A stretch of 64,000 nucleotides of DNA, from the NCBI RefSeq assembly GCF_963678975.1, contig NC_089272.1:1984001-2048000 (forward strand). Reading direction: 5' to 3'. Shown here piece after piece: positions 45,001 to 54,749 of this stretch. The notes beneath the pieces are model-generated. The model did not search any database. It was not told where the DNA came from and was given only the letters and a program-made list of their open reading frames with translations. The position numbers and the translations under genes were made by a program. The stretch comes from Dysidea avara (lineage: Eukaryota > Porifera > Demospongiae > Dictyoceratida > Dysideidae). Numbering within the stretch: position 1 is the stretch's first letter; every line of letters begins with the position of its first letter.

Positions 45001-48000
45001 TCATGAGGTACACCTTAGCTATGTTTGGGACCTACTTGACATGGTCACTATAATGAGGTGGTCTTATTAATGAGGTCATGAAGTACACCTTAGCTATGTT
45101 TGGGACCTACTTGACATGGTCACTGTAATGAGGTGGTCTTATTAATGAGGTCATGAAGTACACCTTAGCTAAGTTTGGGACCTACTTGACATGGTCACTA
45201 TAATGAGGTGGTCTTATTAATGAGATCATGAAGTACACCTTAGCTATGTTTGGGACCTACTTGACATGGTCACTGTAATGAGGTGCTTTTAATAATGAGG
45301 TCATGAAGTACACCTTAGCTATGTTTGGGACCTACTTGACATGGTCACTATAATGAGGTGGTCTTATTAATGAGATCATGAAGTACACCTTAGCTAAGTT
45401 TGGGACCTACTTGACATGGTCACTATAATGAGGTGGTCTTATTAATGAGATCATGAAGTACACCTTAGCTAAGTTTGGGACCTACTTGACATGGTCACTG
45501 TAATGAGGTGGTCTTATTAATGAGGTCATGAAGTACACCTTAGCTATGTTTGGGACCTACTTGACATGGTCACTATAATGAGGTGGTCTTATTAATGAGA
45601 TCATGAAGTACACCTTAGCTAAGTTTGGGACCTACTTGACATGGTCACTGTAATGAGGTGGTCTTATTAATGAGGTCATGAAGTACACCTTAGCTATGTT
45701 TGGGACCTACTTGACATGGTCACTATAATGAGGTGGTTTTATTAATGAGATCATGAAGTACACCTTAGCTAAGTTTGGGACCTACTTGACATGGTCACTG
45801 TAATGAGGTGGTTTTATTAATGAGGTCATGAAGTACACCTTAGCTAAGTTTGGGACCTACTTGACATGGTCACTATAATGAGGTGGTCTTATTAATGAGG
45901 TCATGAAAAGTATACCTTAGCTATGTTTGGGACCTACTTGACATGGTCACTATAATGAGGTGGTCTTATTAATGAGCTCATGAAGTACACCTTAGCTATG
46001 TTTGGGACCTACTTGACATGGTCACTATAATGAGGTGGTCTTATTAATGAAGTCTTGAAGTACACCTTAGCTATGTTTGGGACCTACTTGACATGGTCAC
46101 TGTAATGAGGTGGTCTTATTAATGAAGTCATGAAGTACACCTTAGCTATGTTTGGGACCTACTTGACATGGTCACTATAATGAGGTGGTCTTATTAATGA
46201 AGTCATGAAGTACACCTTAGCTGTTTGGAATGGTAAATATACTGTGGTGTTTACAAGTGATTCACTTGTAATCATTGTGGTGTCTTATTTCAACAGAAGG
46301 AGATTCCTATGAGATTATTGAAGAAGTACTTAGCAACAAGAGAGTATTCCTCACCCAGAATCTTTCATCTAATGACCTTGTGGATTATCTCGTACAAGAG
46401 AGGATGATCGATGACTCAATCCATCAGAAGCTCGGAATGCCCTGCTTCACACCGATGGAGAAGAACAGATGGATTATTGACAGCTTGGTAACAGGACCTC
46501 CCAATACCTTTAAGAGGTTTTGTGCTATCCTGCGTAAAGTGAAGAAATATAATTACATCGCTGAAGAGTTGGAAAGAGGTATACATTTTAATGATGTTGA
46601 TCAGTGCACTTAAGGTGGTTTCAAGCAATATATATTTGTGAAAGTTGTAAAATTTCAAGACAGTGGGTTGGTTGGTTGGTTGGCACTTAATAGAAATATA
46701 AACAACACTCAGTACTAGCAAGGGCAGACATGGCACTAGCTCACTCGCAGCCATAGTGCATTTTGGAAAGATATTTTATTGGTGAGCAGTAGTGGTTAAT
46801 GCATGTGAGGCCGGGCTTGTGTTCATAGTTTGTGGTGATAGTTTTAGCTCATTTATTACATATGGATTTACCCTTGGTATGCAGAGTATTAAAAGTTATG
46901 TCAATGAAGCAGCTAATATGCCCATAGTAGCACCATTGATTTACTATATACAGTGGACCCTGTGGTAACAGGTCACCTGGATATAGCAGTCACCTTTGAC
47001 GTGGTAACGAGGTCCCAAATATGTTTTGATACAAGTGTATGCACTGTGTAGCATATAAATTACTGTCACACTACCTTACAACGTGCAGGTTAGAGTCTTG
47101 TTCAGCAAATAAATCTGACACCTCATCCACTATTGGCACACTTCTGTATTCAATGACCTGGCAACAAGTAGCAAGTTATATCAAGCTCATTTTTTGTTTT
47201 GCTGTTTCTATAGTGATTATAATTATTCTCACATGATTAAACTCACAATTAAACATGTGGCAAGAACTTTGAAACACAGAAATGAAGTTACTTTTGTTCA
47301 TCACTTTGTCACAATGAAGTAAGCAATTAAGTCAGTGTTGATTTAAACTCTCCAAGTAGCCCAGTGAACAGACTTTCGATCATTAGGAGTAAAGTTACCC
47401 ACCTAATGTTGCCATGGGTGCCCATATTGTTCTAATTTGTAAACACGCATAACCCAAAAGTTTAAAACTTGCATCTTAGATACTTCTATGAGCTTCAATT
47501 AGAAGTACGGCACTGTTCAAATGTAACGTTGTCTCATGAAAGTGTTAGCGATTAGAAAGCTTGCTAATTAAAGAGTTATGGTTATGTGCGGCTTTACACT
47601 ACCTTCTTTGACTAGCCGTCACAATGCCTCCATCTTGGGCTTTATGTGTCGTCTTTTGGATGATGAAGGGCAAGGTAACCTTCAAACTTTCCAGCCAACT
47701 TTTAAGACAGATTACACAGCTTTGATCCAGCTAGCCATCTTTGTTTTCAGAACCTCTCCAATTTTCGAACACTGAACCACTTTCGTTGTAGCTGGCAAGT
47801 AACTGTAGTAACTTTGTGGGACTCAATCCCAGCAGAGCTTCTGTTACAACGAAATTGTAAGGGATGGAGAGTTGTTTTCAAAGAACTATCGTTATGTGAT
47901 GTATAGTAACTGTATGGTGTATGTATAAACAAGGTTTAACAAACACAAAAAAGGGTGTGACACCTGTTTTACTTGAGCAAGTTTTTTAATTGCTTGCACT

Positions 48001-48523
48001 CTCGCAAGACAACATTGTGTTGTGAGCAGTACCATATATAGCTGTTTTCTCAGATTGGCATCTGAACATTCCCAGTCAAAAGTTATACTCTAATGCAACA
48101 TTCACCATTACAGTAGTATCTATAATTATTATGTAACAATATAATGTTACAATAATGAGGAGTTTATAAAAGATTATGAACCCAGATACAGTAATGTCAT
48201 GAAGTTTCCACAATGAAGTACTATGGGGACATGTTACTCCAGTATTTACAAGTGTATCAATCAAAAGGTTACAGTCTTATTGAGTAGATGTGTATGCCAT
48301 GTGTGTACCTTGCATATATCTGTGGCTGCTAGCTATAGAGAGTGGTGACTACTTTGTAAGTGTGTTAACAGGCTACAACACAAAATTATAATGTAGTCTT
48401 TACTGTATTTCTTGTGCTTTTAACATGGTATCCATAGGACAGGGAATGTGTAGACTGTACACTTAATATATCACTTATTTTGTTGCAGAGAGAGCCAGTG
48501 TCATCTCCAGGCATCCACATTAG
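41694..48523 (+). CDS. Double-CARD adaptor protein, four exons
   Basis: Exons 41694-42015, 44218-44268, 46297-46578 and 48489-48523 give a 229-residue protein. CARD 1 is at about residues 12-102 ([19 protein letters not shown] ... [21 protein letters not shown]) and CARD 2 at about 126-217 ([19 protein letters not shown] ... [21 protein letters not shown]). They are joined by a 17-residue linker from exon 2, and a short tail [10 protein letters not shown] ends the protein. No signal peptide or membrane segment, so it is expected in the cytosol. CARDs bind other CARDs in apoptotic and innate-immune assemblies; the partner is unknown, with the CARD-DD protein next door an obvious candidate. All three introns are phase 1 and all junctions are GT-AG. 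The ATG at 41694 is the first in frame. Alternative: one of the domains could be another death-fold type, since these helical bundles diverge strongly. Confidence 0.8.
42880..43180 (-). repeat. Dispersed repeat family R1, copy 3
   Basis: Opposite-strand relative of 16250 and 22410: GCAAGCCCAAAAGTGTCTG, GGTTTTTTCACTGTTCAACA, GGTGCCTTTTGGCATACAGC. On the minus strand the frame leads to [16 protein letters not shown] followed by GTAAGTCCATGA, a donor-like word. It is in intron 1 of the double-CARD gene. Confidence 0.65.
43629..43873. mobile_element. Pogo/Tigger-like MITE with TA duplication
   Basis: 245 bp. CAGTAGACCCTCGGTTATCC and its exact reverse complement form the ends, TA on both sides; repeated CCGTTTATCCGG and CTTATCCGAAC inside. 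These ends are typical of the pogo branch of Tc1/mariner. Holds two motif units at 43706-43765. No transposase. Confidence 0.9.
43706..43765 (+). repeat. ATTAGAGTA/GACTGCTCT motif, two units
   Basis: GACTGTTCTATTAGAGTATT and GTTCTATTAGAGTATTTCAA, 31 bases apart, inside the pogo-like MITE. Confidence 0.75.
44089..44181. repeat. GT/GC-rich microsatellite (GTGTGTGCGTGC)
   Basis: Alternating purine-pyrimidine tract of about 93 bases ending 37 bases before the exon 2 acceptor of the double-CARD gene. The long antisense open frame here (poly His/Thr/Arg) is an artefact. Confidence 0.95.
44218..44268 (+). CDS. Double-CARD exon 2 (51-bp linker, satellite-like)
   Basis: Codes [16 protein letters not shown] between the CARDs. 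Acceptor TATTACTGCACAG, donor GTATGT, phase 1 at both ends so it can be skipped without a frameshift. Its text (GAGGTGATATT, CATGGAGATACATCTT) resembles the unit of the satellite that begins at its donor. Confidence 0.65.
44269..46226. repeat. 75-bp satellite, 26 copies, in CARD intron 2
   Basis: Copies of a 75-bp unit start CCTACTTGACATGGTCACTA at 44281, 44356, 44431 and on to 46158. All are 75 bp apart except one 77-bp step near 45905. Copies are very alike and differ at a few recurring sites (CTAAGTTT / CTATGTTT / CTTTGTTT; ACTATAATG / ACTGTAATG; GTCATG / ATCATG). That points to recent amplification with unequal exchange. It fills nearly the whole intron. Confidence 0.97.
46297..46578 (+). 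CDS. Double-CARD exon 3 (CARD 2)
   Basis: 282 bp, phase 1 at both ends, one whole CARD. Acceptor TTTCAACAG, donor GTATAC. Confidence 0.82.
46579..48488. other. Intron 3 of double-CARD gene; nothing else recognised
   Basis: Contains a GTTGGTTGGTTGG tract at about 46666 and a half-site resembling a pogo end (CAGTGGACCCTGTGGTAACA, about 46951). No coding signal. Confidence 0.5.
48489..48523 (+). CDS. Double-CARD exon 4 (tail and stop)
   Basis: Acceptor TTTTGTTGCAG; codes [10 protein letters not shown] then TAG at 48521-48523. Phase fits. No AATAAA is seen in the 209 bases before the next gene. Confidence 0.6.
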
Positions 48524-48732
48524 AAACTACGCCTTGGAATTTTTCAGAATAGTGAATTAGAAGACTTAACAAATTATCTGTATTGTTTGTATGTGTTTTT
48601 GAGTATTTTATAATTACACTTTGTATGAATTTTCGTTCAATTGTGAAAACCACAATCGGATTTTATCCCACCACAGCTAGCTCGAAGGTAATTCCCCTAG
48701 TTTTTTCTTCGATTCTTGTGATCTACGTATTT

Positions 48733-49075
48733 ATGGCGGTACCTCCTAGCGATGTTTCTGGTGAAGTGGACACAGAGGCAGAATTGAGCGCATTGGCTGC
48801 GTGTTTTGATAAACTCACATGGGCGTTGCCACTGAACGACATAACTCCGAAGTTGATAGCGAAGCGAGTGATGACTATTCCTGACAAACAAGAAATAGCG
48901 ACAATGTCTAGTGATAAACAAAAGGTCACGTACTTTCTTGAGAAGTGCATCCAAAAGCCTCTGTCTTGTGGGGACAGAAAGAACTTTGACCATCTAATGG
49001 ATATCATGAGGCAAAACAGAAAGGCGGCTTTCCTAGTAGAGGAACTGGAGAAAGAACTTGCACCACCTCCAGCTG
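48733..49075 (+). CDS. CARD-DD exon 1 (CARD)
   Basis: Codes residues 1-114 ending ELAPPPA; donor GTGAGT, phase 1. Confidence 0.82.
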
Positions 49076-51665
49076 GTGAGTGATTGTGACGTGTATTGTA
49101 AAGTACACTGAATATGAGAGGCCCAACGCTTTGTTGAATGTGTAATCTGAACAAGAAAACCAGAGACTGAGCAGTGCTTATGTCTTTAATTTGACTGAAG
49201 CAGCTCTGAAATCACAGAATTTGTGTAGACCACTCTAGTGTTACAAACATGAAGTAGGACCCAGTACTTACGGTGCTGCATACTTAAAAAGTTATGACCA
49301 CCAGAACTAATACAAACTGCATGTGTACAGAGTTTCACTTTAATAGACGATGATCAGCTACATTCATGTGGGTATAACTTTGTACGTAGGTTTAAGTCAA
49401 GGCAGTACATTTCGAATGAAAATCAGGTCAAATGCAATAGTGAGAAATCATAATACAATGGTCATTGAGCCCCTCAATTAGATAGACACTGTAATGTACT
49501 ACTGTATATATGTAGGGTTCTGCCCACACTGTAGCCAAAGTAGCCACACACTACTTTACAATGGTCAGTGCTCACAACTTTGGACCAGTACAAATTACTG
49601 ATGTGTTTGTGCTTACAGCACTTTGCAGCAGCCAATTTTGTTAACATCTTCTGGAAAAAATCCTACACATTAACCCCTAAGTTGTCCGACCCTCTTTTGT
49701 CCATACCCTCATTTATTTAAAAATATGAAATATTATCATACAGTACGACAGACTTTTTGCACTTCAAAAAACACCCTTGCAATATGTTTACCCCCAAAAC
49801 AACCACAGTACTGCTGTAATGATGCTGTACCTTGATTAAACGAAGCGAAAAGTCGAATGTTTCGATGTACATTGAGTTTTAAATTTTTTGGAATTCACCT
49901 GACTTGCTCTAAGACCTTGCGCTTAATATTTGTGGTGTGCATCATCATAGATATTATAGCTATGTATAATATCTATGGTAAGACTGCTAGTAGCCAAGGA
50001 GTCTTCTATGACATTTATTAATGCTAGATAGTCGTTTCATAGTTTATTTTTATTTTATTTATTTAGTTTTTTGCGAGATAGCTAATTATGCGCATGCATT
50101 TCAGGGGAAGATCCAATATTCTAAAAGAGGGGTTTTATTCTTAATGGTCGACTCTCCAACGATGCTTTACTGTTAAATCATTAATATATATTTAAGCCTT
50201 CAGAAATGTAGCTGAAACCTTTAACAGTTGCTGTAATAGTTTGAAAAGACAATACGATAATTACTTCTAGAGGCGTGTGATGGTAAAGGATAGCAGCTTC
50301 TAGTGATATTTGTACTATGTGGAAAACTAAGAGTATATAGTTAGCTAGCTAGGCATAAAAAGTAAACAAACTATTTTAAAAATAATTTAAATTGAAAGGA
50401 AGTAGGGATTGGCATGGAAACCAGCTCAAAAATGTTACAGCTGAAATGAGAATGATCCATGCAACAAAAAGTCTTGAGTGGTGATGGCTAGCATAGCAAA
50501 TCCACACACACAACTACAATTTATCTGGTTATTGTATTAGGGTGACTGCTTTATTAGGATATTTTGATCTTCTAAATATATATGACTGGATCTACGAAAA
50601 CTGTTCTTATCGCCCAACACAGGAAGTTTGATTTTTTCTCAAACTTAATGAATGCACTATCAAGTTTCACTGTCACGGTCGACCAGAGTAAAGTGGTCTG
50701 CTTTTGCTGGCTACTTTTTTAAAGCACAGTGGCGAGCCATACGAGTGGTCTGGGGTCTTAATGGAGCCCTGGCCAACCAGGAAATGCCTGTGTGTGGCTG
50801 TACAGCTCTGTGGTGTTGGACAATGACCTGTGCTGTAAATTTCCTTTCATTTTAGCCAGTTCTGAGCTCTGAATGGCCCATAACTTGGCCTAATTCATCC
50901 CAACACAATCCTTTTCAATTTTTGAACACCATCTTGCCCGCCTTCCAGAGCCCCACGCCTCCCACCCTTTTGGCAGCTCACCTGATACAGTCAACCTCGG
51001 TTTAAAAACTATCTAAATTGGTGGGAAACTTAGCTGTTGACAACTTCTTTAGTGGATGATCAGGAAGGTAAGAAATTGTTGTAAAACGTGTGAAAATTTG
51101 GTATGCGTAGCTACCACCATTGTCCAGCTACAACACTCTGAATATATAAAACCAGCATTTCTCAATACTTTTAAATGGACGATAAGACCGGTTTTCCCAG
51201 AGACAGTCACACATATTGTTTTCAAAAAGCCTCAGGTGACTCACACAGTGAGCACGGTCATACTATTTTGTATAAGTGCAGCTATTTTTAGCATTTAGTG
51301 CTTTAAGTAATATTGTGTCATCTTTTGAGCATCTGTTACTGATATTTCCCACCGTATCTATAGAGCCTATTACAAACATGAAGTTGATCCGTATAATTGT
51401 TGTGCCACAACTAACTGCTCACTGGGAAATAGTTGCTACTGCTCTCAAGTTCACTCCATCAGATATAGACACTATAGCACAAAGCCACAATGGAGACCAA
51501 AGGAATTGCTGTATTGAATTACTGGAGCAATGGATTGACAGTAACAGTGATAAAGGATTGAGGCCTAGCACATGGCCGGTATTACTGAAGGCCATAACTG
51601 GTGTTGGACTGACTGGCGAAGCTGATATGATCAAGAAATCTCTTGAGAAAGAAAACGTGATATGA
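48733..51665 (+). CDS. CARD plus Death-domain adaptor (CRADD/RAIDD-like), two exons
   Basis: Exons 48733-49075 and 51364-51665 give 214 residues, close to the 199 of human CRADD. The CARD is at about residues 16-108 (NDITPKLIAKRVMTIPDKQEI ... FDHLMDIMRQNRKAAFLVEEL, spread over two helices each side). The Death domain is at about 121-212 (AHWEIVATALKFTPSDID, CCIELLEQWIDSN, TWPVLLKAITGVGLTGEADM), with the Trp residues and pattern of that fold. Known: CRADD links a CARD caspase to a Death-domain partner (PIDD). By analogy this would be a cytosolic caspase-activation or immune adaptor, but orthology is not shown. The CARD is on exon 1 and the Death domain on exon 2, separated by a phase-1 intron. 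ATG at 48733 is chosen because the frame upstream of it has no good start and lies in the 209-bp gap after the double-CARD gene. Confidence 0.82.
49076..51363. other. Intron of CARD-DD gene; motif copy, no other gene
   Basis: A two-unit motif copy is at 50531-50570 (ATTAGGGTGACTGCTTTATT). Around 50650-50990 is text that looks like a dispersed repeat. Nothing coding. Confidence 0.5.
50531..50570 (+). repeat. ATTAGAGTA/GACTGCTCT motif, degenerate two units
   Basis: GTATTAGGGTGACTGCTTTA then TTAGGATATTTTGATCT. Same 17-base short spacing as the copy at 18690. Confidence 0.6.
51364..51665 (+). CDS. CARD-DD exon 2 (Death domain)
   Basis: Acceptor CCGTATCTATAG; codes residues 115-214 (PITNMKLIRIIVV to KENVI), stop TGA. 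Possible polyadenylation words AATAAA lie at about 52113 and 52243-52260. Confidence 0.82.
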
Positions 51666-52306
51666 CTTTGCCATTACTTTTATAGCTTATTAGTGTATGT
51701 ATATGTGCATACGGGTACGTTTTAACACTTAGTAATGTAGTTGCATAGTTTGAAGCTTACTGAAATCACATTAAAATGTTTTACATACAATTTAACTAGT
51801 ATATGTGTAAAGTAAATGTCAACTTGTTGGCAAAAATTAATATGGCTTGCGTAGTGTGCGTGTGTTTTACTAATGACATTGTTTGATTTAACATGCATAA
51901 TTTTACGCTAGTAGTCCAGCAGCTATTAATGTGTATAACTATTTGCTTCACTGTTGGTTGAATCAGTTATTCCCAGTCTCCCACTATTCTGTTTTCTACG
52001 TATGTTCAAATGTTTTTTGGCAAATCAATTAGAGAATAATTCCAAGTACAACTACATACCAGTTATTCACATGAATACAAATGCAACAACAATAACAATA
52101 CCAATAAACTTTGATACGAGTAATGGAAGTTGTATTGGCAACAATGTATGCACACTATTATATGAAATTAATGAAATAGTTACAATATACTTTTGAAACA
52201 TGTTGTTGTAGACCTTCAGTGCTGGTCACTGTGAAGTGTTAATAATAAATAAATAATAAAAACCCAAAACTGTGTTCTGCTATTATAGCACATCACCTGA
52301 TCTTGT
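51666..52306. other. Convergent intergenic region
   Basis: Between the + strand CARD-DD gene and the minus-strand secreted-protein gene. Holds AATAAATAAATAATAAAAA at about 52243-52260. Otherwise nothing. Confidence 0.55.
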
Positions 52307-53308
52307 TTACTGAACATAGAGTTGTAGCTGATCAATCAATATGGCCCCAGCCCAGTAAGCATGCCATCCACATATTCTAGCTTCTATATCACTTGTTGTG
52401 GTTCCGCTCAACTCTCGGTAGAACCATGGTTGGGTGGGGTTGTCACAGCAGGTACTAGTGAAGCAGTCAGATCCATCCCACAATGGGTCATTGAGGTAAT
52501 AGACAGAGTTACTGTAAGTATCAATAACTCCTGATTCACAGTAATAGTTAGCTCCAACAAAGGGGGGAGAAGTTTGATGTCCACCAGCACATGGACAGTT
52601 GAAATCAACATTTGTAAAATTATCATATAACCCCACAACATAAGTCCATACGTGTTGACGAGGGCTACCATATGTGACTGATAGACCATCAGCATAGTAG
52701 CCATCAATACCTTGACCATGGCGGTGATATGCATAGAAACCTATTGTTGGCCCCTTCTGATATCCTCTTGCTCTACCACACACTCTCTGATAACTTGTTC
52801 CATTAGTGGAGAAGAAAGAAGAGGAACAAGTGCCAGTGTCATCACTGAATCTACGACAGAAACTAACATCTGAGTGATTACCACTTCGCCATCCACTGGG
52901 GCAAACATCCCCGGCACTGATATCAATGTTGGCTATCCTTCTCCATCCTCCACTCACACCAGCATCACCAGCAAGACAACTGGCAATAGCCAACATGTCA
53001 CAATATGTCCAATGGTTGTCGTTAATACGATAGTAACCTGACTTGTCACGAATTTCAGGATAATCATTAAAGATGACCTCACAAGATGATCCAGTATAAG
53101 TCATCCCACAATACACTTGAGTGGGACCATCAGTGATCCAGTAATATCCTGACATATCCCTACTCTCAGGGTTCATATTGTAGATGTATTCACAAGACTC
53201 ACCAGGGTAGAAGGGATGGTTGAATGTATACTGAGTACACTGATCAGTAGCCATCACCAGTTCCTTAGTGAGGATCATTATTATAATGTAATAAACCAAC
53301 ATCATCAT
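52307..53308 (-). CDS. Secreted Cys-rich protein with two fibrinogen-like modules, copy A
   Basis: Intronless, 333 residues. Hydrophobic signal peptide at about 1-20 (cleavage likely near VMA-TDQ). Two short modules follow, SCEYIYNMNPESRDMSGYY to VYCGM (C39-C67) and SCEVIFNDYPEIRDKSGYY to YCDM (C76-C103). Each resembles the first strands of a fibrinogen C-terminal domain. Then a region of about 215 residues has ordered cysteines: GGWRRIANIDISAGDVCPSGW, here split as GGWRRIANIDISAG and CPSGW, then FCRRF, RVCGRARGYQKG, NCPCAGG, YYCESG, DPLWDGSDC, CCDN and ARICGW. It has sequons NHS, NGT and NFT. Most likely a secreted recognition or matrix protein. I do not recognise a named family for the C-terminal part, and the lectin role is inference. 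Two damaged paralogues lie upstream. A TATA-like box is about 65 bases before the ATG. Confidence 0.82.
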   Translation of the reverse strand: MMMLVYYIIIMILTKELVMATDQCTQYTFNHPFYPGESCEYIYNMNPESRDMSGYYWITDGPTQVYCGMTYTGSSCEVIFNDYPEIRDKSGYYRINDNHWTYCDMLAIASCLAGDAGVSGGWRRIANIDISAGDVCPSGWRSGNHSDVSFCRRFSDDTGTCSSSFFSTNGTSYQRVCGRARGYQKGPTIGFYAYHRHGQGIDGYYADGLSVTYGSPRQHVWTYVVGLYDNFTNVDFNCPCAGGHQTSPPFVGANYYCESGVIDTYSNSVYYLNDPLWDGSDCFTSTCCDNPTQPWFYRELSGTTTSDIEARICGWHAYWAGAILIDQLQLYVQ

Positions 53309-53370
53309 GGATAGTGAACACTACACTACAATGCTATCTCTAATAAATGTTTAACACCGATAATGTAAAA

Positions 53371-53381
53371 TTAGTTTATAC
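53371..53381 (-). promoter_or_regulatory. TATA-like box of secreted-protein gene A
   Basis: Minus strand GTATAAACTAA, about 65 bases before the ATG, inside CCATACAGTATAAAC, which is shared with the third paralogue at the same distance. Confidence 0.6.
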
Positions 53382-53425
53382 TGTATGGCAACGCCCATAA
53401 TAGTTTACACAATTCAATCCTACTA

Positions 53426-53463
53426 AGTTTACATTCCTTTCCATATTTGGCAGGCAAGTAAAC
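53426..53463 (-). promoter_or_regulatory. Conserved upstream block, gene A
   Basis: The + strand text ACATTCCTTTCCATATTTGG then CAGGCAAGTAAAC is conserved upstream of all three family members (59244-59280, 61985-62022) at the same distance from the start. This suggests a retained regulatory element or simply recent duplication. Confidence 0.5.
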
Positions 53464-54337
53464 ATGTTCATAAGCTGACACACCCAAACTTTAGTAGACC
53501 ATGAATCAACAACTGCAATATACACAAGTCTTTCACACTGAGTGTCCATTTTGTACCATAGTGTGCAACATTGATCATACCCAAATGGTATGGGTATATG
53601 TACATGTATAACTGATCAAAGGTTATTATATTTCATTGATACAGTAAGTACACACAACAGTGGTGGGATTGGACAATGTGAAATATGGGAAACCAGTGGG
53701 ACAAAGAGACTCATGGTTTATTGTTTAATATTTCATTGCAAATTATCATTCGCTAGCAATTTCTCACTGTTAATTAAAGCATACCATTGAGTCTTTAGAA
53801 ATGCAGTGAATATGAAGATGTTGGCTGTTTCAAAAAATTTTTCAGCAAACATATAGTTTTGCCGCTACTGCAAGTGTTTACAGTAAGAATTTGTCAATGG
53901 CTCATCAGATAATACTAAGGTTCTTTCAAAGGGGAAGCATCCATGGAACCCCTCTGGATCCACCTGTGGAAACATGCATGCAAGTCCTTCACAAAAGTCA
54001 TGTGATCCAGTGATGGGCAGATCAAAGGCTACAATGTTACATCATGAAACCAGTATATGGTATAAAGATGGTATATGGTGTACATAACTTTTATTTGTTT
54101 GTGTATCAAAGTCATGATTTTACAAGCAAGACAATTAAGACAACTTGCTCGATGGCCCATACCTTGACAGACCAGAATACTGTCAGTTGATCATCACACT
54201 GTGCGTAGTCCCATTTGTACTATATTAATACATTTTTAGGTAGAGACCAGGTTACAATAGTGCATTATGGTATGGTGAATCCAACATGGGGCACACACCT
54301 TCCCCTCTTCACAATGCAGCTATTTTATGTATGTACT
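53464..54337. other. Intergenic; nothing recognised
   Basis: No motif-bearing frame or repeat that I can name. Confidence 0.5.
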
Positions 54338-54749
54338 AAGCAAATAGTTCTTTCAGGTGTGCCTCAGGGTAGCATACTCAGCTCCTTGTTATTTTTAGTC
54401 TATATTAATGACATGACATCATATATGTACTCATCAAAGCCAGCTCTTGAAATTTGCCGATGAAACTATATCTGACTCCAATGCCCTACAAGAAGATATC
54501 ACTGCTTTACTATACTCGGTCCAGGAAAACAGACCTGAATTTTAACATTTGTACATCTATCATTTAAAAACCACCTATACCAGTTTGGATATGACTATAC
54601 TACTCAATAACTCACACAAAGACTTAGGACTTATATTATCTGAGAATTTAAGTTGCACTATAAATATTATTATTATTATTAATGTTTTACAGCACATATG
54701 TACTGAAAGCCAATGGAAAGTACTGCCAAAGGCTAAATTACACTAACAT

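Noticed and set aside
44269..46226. CRISPR array
   Set aside because: The units are contiguous 75-bp tandem repeats without unique spacers, in a eukaryotic intron.
46948..47020. Second pogo-like element
   Set aside because: Only one end (CAGTGGACCCTGTGGTAACA) is seen; no matching inverted end or TA-flanked partner was found.
48583..48732. Upstream extension of the CARD-DD frame (MFVCVFEYF...)
   Set aside because: It starts at TTG, is hydrophobic unlike a CARD adaptor N-terminus, and lies in the short gap after the previous gene. The ATG at 48733 is a better start.
48697..49154. Antisense frames of 98 and 143 codons over the CARD-DD exon 1
   Set aside because: Antisense shadows of the CARD exon.
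52408..52926. Frames of 108 and 61 codons on the minus strand within the secreted-protein gene
   Set aside because: They lie in another frame of the intact 333-codon gene and carry no motif of their own.
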